Assembly: GCA_030605245.1 (NCBI GenBank)
Contig: JAUWIS010000007.1
Coordinates: 1-14,302 of the forward strand
DNA from: Methanobacteriota archaeon
Lineage (GTDB): Archaea; Thermoplasmatota; JASEFT01; JAUWIS01
Length of the DNA: 14,302 nt
Direction of reading: 5' to 3'
Made by a program: the position numbers and the translations under genes. The notes beneath the pieces were generated by a model. The model made no database searches. It saw only the letters and a list, made by a program, of their open reading frames with translations, and was not told where the DNA came from. Of the stretch, positions 7,804 through 13,339 are shown piece by piece; within the stretch, counting starts at the first letter, position 1, and each line of letters starts with the position of its first letter.

Positions 7804-7997
7804 CTGTATCTCCATAGGGAATACCTGTTTCTTTTCCCTCTGTTTTCAGTCATGTTTTTCACGACAATGCTTTTGAGTTTATAACCATTTTACAAGTTGA
7901 AAGAAAATTTAAAGTTATCTGAAAATAAATAAAATTTTTGAGTGTGCAGGTAAAGTTTTTAATTTCAAAAAATGTGCCTCTTCTTCACTTATTAATG

Positions 7998-8819
7998 TCA
8001 TGCCCGCCTCTTTTTCTGAAATACCATTACATACTCATGTTTGAAAACACAAAAACCACCTTTCAATGCTCTATATCTCCACAGGTTGTTCGCTATGCCT
8101 TTTCCTCTCTCATTTCCACTCATATTTTTCACGATAATATTTTTAAGAATATACCCTGCCTTTATTACTTCATTCATTGTTAAAAATCCTAATGGTATCC
8201 ATTCTCCTTTCGCATATTTGTCACCTATTACTAGCGCAAGAAATCTTTCCTCATCTAAAAGCGGTGTAACATTATCCACAACTTCTCTAAACATTTTTAA
8301 AAAATCATTCAGAGTTGGCGCATTGCAGAGGTCTCTTTTATCCTTACTAAAATTAATTATATCATGATAAGGTGGATGCATAATTATCAGTTGAACATTT
8401 TTTTGCCCTGTTTTTTCAGGTATGTTTATTGTTCTACTGTCTCCTGTTAGTATGGGTGTTTTTGCTTTTTTATTTTCTTTATCGAACTCTGTAAGTTGTG
8501 TTTGTTCCTCCATCTTTTTCCTTGCCATCTCTGCAATTTTTGGATTTAACTCTACACCTATGCCATTTCTTTCTAATCTTTTACATTCAATCAATGTTGT
8601 ACCAAGCCCTAAAAATGGGTCAAGAACCGTTTCTCCTTTTTTTGTGTATCTTATCATCATCTGATGAGGAATCTGAGGAATAAAATTACCCCAGTAGTCG
8701 GGTGAATGTACGCCGCTGTTATCCCGTTTACCAATTATCCACAGACTATCTGTTCTAATATCTTCTTCTTTGTATTTTTTCCAGTTTTTCATATCAATAT
8801 CATTAATCACATAAAACAC
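7998..8819 (-). CDS. Site-specific DNA methyltransferase (N4/N6 amino type)
   Basis: This 273-aa protein has the two hallmarks of amino-DNA methyltransferases, motif I first. SAM-binding VLDPFLGLGTTLIECK lies at residues 65-80, with GVELNP completing the fold. The catalytic motif IV, IIMHPPYHDIINFS, is at about 145-158. Motif IV is HPPY rather than the common D/N/S-PPY, a variant seen in some archaeal and phage methylases. N-terminal SGVHSPDYWGNFIPQI resembles the substrate-proximal part of this group. No restriction endonuclease gene is next to it, so it may be an orphan enzyme or the remainder of a lost system. An internal ATG at 8792 (MKNWKKYKEE) is an alternative start. A truncated copy of its 3' end lies downstream (7601-7886). 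Confidence 0.87.
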   Translation of the reverse strand: MFYVINDIDMKNWKKYKEEDIRTDSLWIIGKRDNSGVHSPDYWGNFIPQIPHQMMIRYTKKGETVLDPFLGLGTTLIECKRLERNGIGVELNPKIAEMARKKMEEQTQLTEFDKENKKAKTPILTGDSRTINIPEKTGQKNVQLIIMHPPYHDIINFSKDKRDLCNAPTLNDFLKMFREVVDNVTPLLDEERFLALVIGDKYAKGEWIPLGFLTMNEVIKAGYILKNIIVKNMSGNERGKGIANNLWRYRALKGGFCVFKHEYVMVFQKKRRA

Positions 8820-9006
8820 AAATGATTATCGGATTATGTAGTTTTCTATGCGACGCTCGTTTTTTCGTTCCTGTTGTTTTGTTTCTTTTCCTATCTTCAA
8901 ATTAACTCCTTTTTACAGCAAATTTGCATAAGGCAAATTTGCTGATTCATAGGAAATATAATTTCCTATTCTCTCCAAATTGTTCGCTTCACTTACAATT
9001 TGTAAA
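8820..9006. repeat. Hairpin trio 3' of tRNA-Leu
   Basis: After about 95 bases without features, three stems occur in a row. The first is CAGCAAATTTGC with its complement around ATAAG (8916-8944). The second is ATAGGAAAT-ATA-ATTTCCTAT (8949-8969). The third is CAAATTGT paired with ACAATTTG (8976-9002). The third ends four bases from the tRNA 3' end. The linker TTCTCTCC and the order of arms match the array at 11325-11431. Confidence 0.7.
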
Positions 9007-9084
9007 TGCGGGGGATGAGATTTGAACTCACGAACCACTTCTGGACAGAATCTCTTTTCTAAGATGACGAAAAAGAAGGGAACC

Positions 9085-9107
9085 GAGGGGTTGCTTCGCA
9101 ACCCCTC
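9085..9107. repeat. Intron hairpin GAGGGGTTGC / GCAACCCCTC
   Basis: A perfect 10-bp stem with a TTC loop inside the tRNA-Leu intron, enclosed by a further stem of CGAAAAAGAA (from 9068) with TTCTTTTTCG (to 9124). It follows the three-base-loop style of the neighbouring hairpins. Confidence 0.75.
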
Positions 9108-9144
9108 CTCTCTTTTCTTTTTCGCCAGACATTTTTCTTTTCTC

Positions 9145-9215
9145 TAAGATGCGACGGAAAACGCCGAAGGCGTTTTCCTAGCATCTTAGGAAAAGCCTTT
9201 GGCTTTTCCGTAAGA
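9145..9215. mobile_element. Double-hairpin element, copy C, in tRNA intron
   Basis: Layout: TAAGA (9145-9149), TGCGAC, hairpin GGAAAACGCC-GAA-GGCGTTTTCC, TAGCA, TCTTA (9184-9188), hairpin GGAAAAGCC-TTT-GGCTTTTCC, G, TAAGA (9211-9215). The outer 5-mers are exact direct repeats 66 bp apart, and the central 5-mer is their reverse complement. The element lies in the loop of a 13-bp intron stem (TTTTTCTTTTCTC with GAGAAAAGAAAAA). Confidence 0.8.
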
Positions 9216-9274
9216 GAGAAAAGAAAAAGGCTGTCTTAAGTCCTGCGCCGTTGGCCAGGCTTGGCTACCCCCGC

Positions 9275-9442
9275 ACGAGCAAATTTTTTGCTACGCAAAA
9301 AATTTGCGAGCGCAGGGAATGGCACCGCCATTCCCTGCAGAGAGCAAATTACGGAGTAATTTGCGAGCGCAAGGAACGAAGTTCCTTGCAGAGAGCAAAA
9401 TTCACTTTGTGAATTTTGCGAAAGAGAAATTACGCAAGTAAT
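9275..9442. repeat. Tandem array of triloop hairpins 5' of tRNA-Leu
   Basis: Five perfect stems follow one another: 9279-9307 (13 bp, loop TAC), 9312-9338 (12 bp, ACC), 9344-9364 (9 bp, GGA), 9369-9389 (9 bp, GAA) and 9395-9419 (11 bp, TTT). A weaker sixth is at 9429-9442 (loop GCAA). Linkers alternate GAGC and AGAGA. AT-rich stems (GCAAA…) alternate with G-rich stems (GCAGGGAA, GCAAGGAA), giving a two-hairpin repeat unit present about 2.5 times. Outer arms are conserved, while inner stems and loops differ in every hairpin yet remain fully paired. The tRNA promoter must lie within this array. The rest of the gap to 9517 is AT-rich with no feature seen. Confidence 0.85.
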
Positions 9443-9589
9443 CTCACTGTGAAACGAATTTATAATTATGTATATGTGTTTTAGGATATAAAAAATATGA
9501 TTATAAATGCCTGGTTTTTATTTTCTTCCAGACCTTTTAGTTTTCCTTTTCACTTTCTTTTTAACTTGATTTCTTTTTCTGCACCGTTT

Positions 9590-10321
9590 TCATCTCTTTT
9601 TCTTCTTTCCGTCGTGCTTCTTAATTTTTCTTTTCATCTTTTTTGCGGGCTTCACTGTTTTCTTTTTTGTCACAAATTTTTTCTTTCTCGGCACGTTTTT
9701 CCTTTTTTTCATTTTTATCTTCTTTTCTACAGGTTTTGGCTTTTCAGATGTTGCAAGTTTCTTGTATGTTTTTGATATCTTATCCTTGGCGACAAATGCG
9801 CCTGCCTTTGCCTTTTTCGCTGCGTCTTTTCCGACAGAGAACATTTTTTTTGTAACCTCCTCCACCCACGCCATTGATTTTTCAACAGCAGGTTTTTCTT
9901 TTCTGACAATTTCAATTCTTTTTGCTTCCTCTACATAAAAATCTTTCAGTTCATTTTTTATATTTTTTACATTCTCCAGGGTGATATCTTTCATTGTTAA
10001 AAGTTTTTCAGCAGGTGCAGATGCAAGATCTTTTAATGATGTGAACCCTTCATTGTAAAGCATTTTCGCTTTTTCCTTTGTTATAGTCGGTATTTTTGTG
10101 AAAACAGTAACTGCTTCATCAACATTCATCTCTACTTTTTCTTTTATCCCCGCAATTTTTTCTTCAGTTGTTTCAACCGTTTTCACCGCAACTTCTTTCA
10201 CTTCTTTACCGATCTCTGCACCTTTTTCCTCAACTTTTTCAATTTCCTTTCTCACTTTTGGAAGTATCCTTACTTTAACAAGCCTGTCACCTGAATAGAT
10301 TTTCTCAATTTTTCTTGGCAT
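9590..10321 (-). CDS. Helix-hairpin-helix protein with Lys-rich tail
   Basis: This 243-aa protein has a charged, probably coiled N-terminal part (about 20-70). A helix-hairpin-helix domain follows at about 72-125 (FTKIPTITKEKAKMLYNEGF, then TSLKDLASAPAEKLL), like those of Rad51/RadA-type and topoisomerase-associated HhH folds that bind DNA backbone. The C-terminal 60 residues are nearly all Lys/Arg with histone-H1-like KKKxxK patterns. I infer a nucleic-acid-binding, possibly nucleoid-associated protein; its partner is unknown. A TATA element (about 10345-10355) about 29 bases before the ATG implies a leaderless mRNA. The stop is a TGA followed in the same frame by 23 more codons of the same basic composition up to a TAA at 9518-9520. 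Confidence 0.75.
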   Translation of the reverse strand: MPRKIEKIYSGDRLVKVRILPKVRKEIEKVEEKGAEIGKEVKEVAVKTVETTEEKIAGIKEKVEMNVDEAVTVFTKIPTITKEKAKMLYNEGFTSLKDLASAPAEKLLTMKDITLENVKNIKNELKDFYVEEAKRIEIVRKEKPAVEKSMAWVEEVTKKMFSVGKDAAKKAKAGAFVAKDKISKTYKKLATSEKPKPVEKKIKMKKRKNVPRKKKFVTKKKTVKPAKKMKRKIKKHDGKKKKR

Positions 10322-10344
10322 AAAAACAGATATGTTTTACAACT

Positions 10345-10355
10345 ATTATAAATTT
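10345..10355 (-). promoter_or_regulatory. TATA box of the HhH gene
   Basis: Minus-strand AATTTATAATA is centred about 29 bases before the ATG at 10321, the spacing expected for a leaderless archaeal transcript. It overlaps the last bases of the upstream COG1325 gene. Confidence 0.55.
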
Positions 10356-10837
10356 TCCAAAAAAATCTTCAGGGTTTTGACCGCATTCCTTTTGTTAGTG
10401 GGAAAGCATTTGATTTTTCCTTTTACTGATTTTACTGATATTACATCATCATGCCTTACGAGTTCATATTTTTGAAAAAATGCTTTCTGCTTATCAAACC
10501 TGAGATAAAAATTATTATTTTCATCTATCCTGTTTTCAAGTTCGTTCAGAATTTTCTTTACCAACAGATGCTTCTTTAACCTTGAAAAGAAAGTCTTCAC
10601 ATCCCTGGATTTTTTAAGTGTTGCTTCCATGATAATAATAGGATTCCCATGATACCCTTTTGTTTTTCTAAACTCAATGTTATCTGCCCCTGAAACAAAC
10701 CTTAATGCCTCCTCCACATTTTTCTCATTTTCTGTTGCATGGGAATATGTCCTGAAATTTACATAGAGGAAGCATGGCTTCCTCTTGTAAATAGAAGGAA
10801 TCTTTGATTCCTTCATATTTATCTGATAGAAACTCAT
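10346..10837 (-). CDS. COG1325-type RNA-binding protein (predicted exosome subunit)
   Basis: This 163-aa protein matches the archaeal COG1325/DUF54 family, small RNA-binding proteins predicted to act with the exosome. Diagnostic stretches are FRTYSHATENEKNVEEALRF, GYHGNPIIIMEA, LENRIDENNNFYLRFDKQKA and LVRHDDVISVK. The start overlaps the upstream gene's stop as ATGA (10834-10837), so the two are translationally coupled. Odd feature: residues 8-27 (beginning MKESKIPSIYKRKP) are not expected for the family. They are encoded by a 60-bp double-hairpin insertion (10757-10821) in frame. Without it the start would read MSFYQINFRTYSHATE, as usual for the family. The protein may still fold because the extension sits next to the first strand. 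Confidence 0.85.
   Translation of the reverse strand: MSFYQINMKESKIPSIYKRKPCFLYVNFRTYSHATENEKNVEEALRFVSGADNIEFRKTKGYHGNPIIIMEATLKKSRDVKTFFSRLKKHLLVKKILNELENRIDENNNFYLRFDKQKAFFQKYELVRHDDVISVKSVKGKIKCFPTNKRNAVKTLKIFLENL
10757..10821. mobile_element. Double-hairpin element, copy E, in frame in a gene
   Basis: Layout on the plus strand: ATTTA (10757-10761), hairpin AGAGGAAGC-ATG-GCTTCCTCT, TAAAT (10788-10792), hairpin GAAGGAATC-TTT-GATTCCTTC, ATTTA (10817-10821). The outer 5-mers are exact direct repeats 60 bp apart, and the centre is their reverse complement. That is the same architecture as copies A and C but with different hairpin arms. Sixty bases equals 20 codons, so the host frame is kept. 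Confidence 0.8.
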
Positions 10838-11172
10838 ATTATCATGATTTCCATTGCCTTCTCATAAGCATCATAAAAATCAAAATCATCAGTTATGAAA
10901 ATACTTCCAGATTCAATATATCTTTCCAGTTCTGACAAAACATCATTTTTTGTTCTGAGATTGTTTTTGTCTGCTGTGATAATACTCAGGATTTTATGTT
11001 CATCAAAATTTTTAGCATCAACTTTAACTGTTTCTTCAGGCTCTTTTTTTTCATCAGCTATAATTCCGAATGCGCATGCGATTTCCAATGCCTGCCTTTT
11101 TGATTTGAAAACATTTGACTCAACGAGTTTTTCTATTTTATTATTCAGTTCTTTATTTATGTTTAACATCAT
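10834..11172 (-). CDS. Uncharacterised 112-aa protein coupled to COG1325 gene
   Basis: I chose ATG 11172; a second ATG follows at 11169 and a GTG at 11184 is in frame upstream. The GGGTGAT site at 11176-11182 would serve 11169 or 11172. The N-terminus (NINKELNNKIEKLVES, then NVFKSKRQALEIACAFGI) suggests a short helical DNA-binding or dimerisation module. The FKSKxxALxxACAFGI pattern reminds me of small proteins associated with DNA phosphorothioation (Dnd) systems, and a DndD-like ATPase lies just upstream, but the similarity is weak and from memory. The acidic C-terminal half (SIFITDDFDFYDAYEKAM) is unrecognised. It overlaps the COG1325 start by ATGA. Confidence 0.65.
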   Translation of the reverse strand: MMLNINKELNNKIEKLVESNVFKSKRQALEIACAFGIIADEKKEPEETVKVDAKNFDEHKILSIITADKNNLRTKNDVLSELERYIESGSIFITDDFDFYDAYEKAMEIMII

Positions 11173-11187
11173 TTTATCACCCACATT

Positions 11188-11282
11188 TAGGAGTTAGGAG
11201 ATGCGACGGAAAAGTGCTTTGTACTTTTCCTAGCATTTTAGGAAAAGTCTTCGACTTTTCCGTAAAATAGTAGTTAGAAGAT
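11188..11282. mobile_element. Double-hairpin element, copy D
   Basis: Hairpins GGAAAAGTGC-TTT-GTACTTTTCC and GGAAAAGTC-TTC-GACTTTTCC are joined by TAGCATTTTA and preceded by ATGCGAC, as in copy C. The 15-mers TAGGAGTTAGGAGAT (11188-11202) and TAGTAGTTAGAAGAT (11268-11282), matching at 13 of 15 positions, flank it as direct repeats. The 5-mer pattern is degraded: TAAAA on the right and TTTTA in the centre agree, but the left has GGAGA. It lies directly upstream of the 112-aa gene and may carry its promoter region. Confidence 0.65.
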
Positions 11283-11324
11283 AGGGAGGTTGTCACTTTC
11301 CCCCTAACTCCTAATCCCTGATTT

Positions 11325-11431
11325 CTGCAAATTGCTTGCGATTTGCAGTTCAGAGGAATCACAGATTCCTCTTCTCTCCAAAAATTGCTGATGCAATTTT
11401 GTCGAAAGTGAGGAATTGCCCAAGCAATTCC
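11325..11431. repeat. Four-hairpin array between ATPase and 112-aa genes
   Basis: The stems are CTGCAAATTG with its G-T-containing complement (11325-11348), AGAGGAATC-ACA-GATTCCTCT (11352-11372), CAAAAATTGC with GCAATTTTG (11379-11401), and GGAATTGC-CCAA-GCAATTCC (11412-11431). The order AT-rich stem, TTC, AGGAA stem, TCTCTC, CAAATTG-type stem repeats the trio at 8916-9002 with different inner sequences. No coding potential. Confidence 0.75.
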
Positions 11432-11448
11432 GAAACTCCTAACTACTT

Positions 11449-13182
11449 TCATTTGATCACCGAGACCCTTCTTTCCTGGTCATGCCTGATATGATAAACA
11501 TGACTTGTCAGATTTTTTATTTCATCCATGTCTGCACTTAGCAGTATGACCTGTTCTGCAAGGAATGGTATTCTTTTGAGAAGTTTTCTTTTATGTGTAG
11601 GGTCAAGGCGGGTGAAAGGCGCATCTATGACTATCATATCCTTTTTTATTCCTCCAAGTAATGATAATGCAAGAACATGTTTCTCACCATCTGAAAGTTC
11701 TGTAGATACATTTTTTATATTCATAGATTCAACATCAATGTTTTTGTATTCCTTTGGTTTGTTTGTAACAGACCTGAGAATGGATGAAGAGGCTTTTTCT
11801 GTTTCCATTTTTTTAAGTTTTTTTGTTTCATCTATAATCTCATCCAATGCTGAAATAATTTTTTCAGCGTTCCTTATTTTTTTCAGTGTTTTCCATGACT
11901 TGTTTGACTTTATTTTTTCTCTTCTTTCCTCAATCATATTTTTTATGTCAGCAAGTTCAGATTCTAATTCCTTTATTCTAAGTTCTCTTGCTTTTTCTTC
12001 TATTCTTTTTTCATTTATGCTTTTCAAAACAACATCCATTTTTGATGGAGGACATTTTTTATTCAACATAGTTTCTATTGTTTCCTTTTCATCTTTTATT
12101 ATCAAAGGGCTTATGTTTGTTTTTACTTTCTCCAATGCGGAGGATAAATCATCATTACTGAAATAAAAGTCTTTTATCTCCCCGATTTTTTCTTCCTCAC
12201 CCTCCAGTTTTTCCAAAAGCAGGGATATTTCATGTTTTCCATAGTTTGATCTTGAAACAGGTGTGCCGCATATACATCTGCCGGTATCAAGTATTGATTT
12301 TAGCAGTTCCTGCTGGGCATTTATCCTTCCCTGCTTCATCCTTGATTTTATTATCTCATCCTTTTTTTTATTTATGTTTTCAACAGATTTTTTCAGTTCA
12401 TCTTTCAAAATAATCCAAGCTATGTTTTCCTTGAATTTTTCTTCCTCATCAGATAGTTCTTTATATCTTTTCTCCAGTTTCTTTCTTCTGGTTTCCTCTT
12501 CATTTATTTTTTTTTCAGACTCCAAAATTTTTTTCAGCCCAGATATCTCATATTTTATTTCATCTATTCTTTTCTCCTCATAACTCATTTTTGTTTTTAT
12601 TTTTTTTTCTTCTCTCTCCAGTTTTCTTAAAGCATTCATCCCACCCATTTTTCTGAAAAAATTTTTTATTTTTTTAGTAGATGTCAATGAAGATTCAGCC
12701 TCCTTTTTCAGTGACTCAACATCCTTTTTCACATTTTTCAAACCTGCTATCCCAAGCATTTCATCCATGTTTTTATCATTCATGTAACCAACAATGCTTG
12801 ATATTCTTTCACCATCAAAAAAAGACAAGCGTGCGGTTCTTTCAGGAATAATATTTTCAATATTTATGTCTGATTCTTTGTTGTTAATTTTTAAATAAAA
12901 TTTTTCGTCATCACCTGACAACTCTCTTTTAACCATGTATTTACTCCCGTTCTCTTCAAAATCAAGACTTACGCTGCAGGTTTTTTCATTCCTCATTTTC
13001 GCAAAATTATTTATTATATTCCCATTCTTTTTTCCGTAAAGCGCAAAAAACACAGAATCTATAATTGTGGTTTTACCATATCCATTTTTTCCCTCAATAA
13101 TGTTAACCCCGCTATCAAATCTCAGGATGTTTTTTCCATAGAATATTTTATAGTTTTCAAGGCAGATGCTGTTAAGTTTCAT
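11449..13182 (-). CDS. DndD/Rad50-like coiled-coil ATPase
   Basis: This 577-aa ABC-type ATPase of the SMC/Rad50/DndD class starts LNSICLENYKIFYGKNIL. The Walker A is EGKNGYGKTTIIDS (about 31-44). FFDGERISSIV (about 123-133) is typical of DndD proteins. Two coiled-coil arms (about 145-285 and 330-470) surround a short hook with GRCICGTPVS (CxC rather than the CxxC of Rad50). Signature LSDGEKHVLALSLL (about 496), Walker B DMIVIDAPFTRLD (about 515-527) and VILLSAD complete the head. The C-terminus resembles DndD (…VYHIRHD…). At 577 aa it is somewhat shorter than usual DndD. No dndB, dndC or dndE gene is visible nearby, and no Mre11. Its ATG overlaps the stop of the 45-aa gene, so they are co-translated. 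Role inferred: DNA maintenance or defence. Confidence 0.72.
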   Translation of the reverse strand: MKLNSICLENYKIFYGKNILRFDSGVNIIEGKNGYGKTTIIDSVFFALYGKKNGNIINNFAKMRNEKTCSVSLDFEENGSKYMVKRELSGDDEKFYLKINNKESDINIENIIPERTARLSFFDGERISSIVGYMNDKNMDEMLGIAGLKNVKKDVESLKKEAESSLTSTKKIKNFFRKMGGMNALRKLEREEKKIKTKMSYEEKRIDEIKYEISGLKKILESEKKINEEETRRKKLEKRYKELSDEEEKFKENIAWIILKDELKKSVENINKKKDEIIKSRMKQGRINAQQELLKSILDTGRCICGTPVSRSNYGKHEISLLLEKLEGEEEKIGEIKDFYFSNDDLSSALEKVKTNISPLIIKDEKETIETMLNKKCPPSKMDVVLKSINEKRIEEKARELRIKELESELADIKNMIEERREKIKSNKSWKTLKKIRNAEKIISALDEIIDETKKLKKMETEKASSSILRSVTNKPKEYKNIDVESMNIKNVSTELSDGEKHVLALSLLGGIKKDMIVIDAPFTRLDPTHKRKLLKRIPFLAEQVILLSADMDEIKNLTSHVYHIRHDQERRVSVIK

Positions 13183-13316
13183 AATTTCTCCAGCAATGAA
13201 TCAATCTTTTTTAATCTTCTATTTTCATCCTTTATTGAAGCACAATTTATAATTTCATCAACGATGTTTTTGTCAAGTCTATCCTGTTCACAAATTCTTT
13301 TAACAATATCCTTCAT
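13179..13316 (-). CDS. 45-aa helical protein coupled to the ATPase
   Basis: The protein begins MKDIVKRICEQDRLDKNIVD and is predicted to be almost entirely helical and charged, with a leucine-spaced C-terminus (RRLKKIDSLLEKL). Its TGA overlaps the ATPase ATG (ATGA at 13179-13182), strong support for real translation. AGGA lies about nine bases before its ATG. I do not recognise the family. By context it is most likely a small partner or regulator of the ATPase, or a leader peptide that couples its translation to the 101-nt structured sequence just upstream. Confidence 0.65.
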   Translation of the reverse strand: MKDIVKRICEQDRLDKNIVDEIINCASIKDENRRLKKIDSLLEKL

Positions 13317-13339
13317 CTAAAATCCTGCTCCATAGATGT

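Larger units (their letters stand above)
7601..7886 (-). pseudogene. Decayed duplicate of the DNA methyltransferase 3' end
   Basis: Read on the minus strand, pieces match the C-terminus of the intact methyltransferase at 7998-8819. GYKLKSIVVKNMT matches GYILKNIIVKNMS, SLWRYR matches NLWRYR, ALKDNFYIFRHEY matches ALKGGFCVFKHEY, and YVMFFQK matches YVMVFQK. The pieces are separated by two insertions of about 65 bp (7738-7802 and about 7634-7698), each a double hairpin. Removing both restores one uninterrupted frame of about 50 codons ending at the TAA at 7601-7603. An in-frame TAA just before NGYK shows the copy lacks the rest of the gene. The fragment lies tandemly downstream of the intact gene, so a partial tandem duplication is the simplest origin. 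Confidence 0.85.
9007..9274 (-). tRNA. tRNA-Leu(TAA) with a 183-nt intron
   Basis: The 5' exon (9274-9235) runs GCGGGGG, TA, a D-arm with GCC/GGC, anticodon stem CAGGA and CTTAAG, placing anticodon TAA. The 3' exon (9051-9007) gives A38, TTCTG (pairs with CAGGA, one G-T), a 14-nt variable arm with CCA/TGG pairing as expected for Leu, T-arm GTGAG-TTCAAAT-CTCAT, and CCCCCGC plus discriminator A. The acceptor stem is a perfect 7 bp and CCA is not encoded. The intron (9052-9234) sits at the canonical 37/38 position and is unusually long. It holds a double-hairpin element and another strong stem. The exact exon-intron bulge-helix-bulge was not resolved by eye, so boundaries may shift by a base. 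Confidence 0.93.

Noticed and set aside
7630..7815. Open frame of 61 codons on the minus strand
   Set aside because: It runs through two hairpin insertions and pieces of the broken methyltransferase copy, and the frame is an accident of the inserts.
8913..9101. Open frame of 62 codons on the minus strand
   Set aside because: It covers the tRNA-Leu 3' exon and the flanking hairpins, with no ribosome site or protein-like composition.
9275..9442. CRISPR-like array
   Set aside because: Units are palindromes with different sequences and short fixed linkers. There are no identical direct repeats with unique spacers and no cas genes.
9590..9592. Selenocysteine or reassigned UGA
   Set aside because: UGA ends trkA, the methyltransferase and other genes here, and no selenocysteine element is seen nearby.
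11177..11452. Open frame of 91 codons on the minus strand
   Set aside because: It consists of copy D and the four-hairpin array; translations of palindromes give the repeated motifs.
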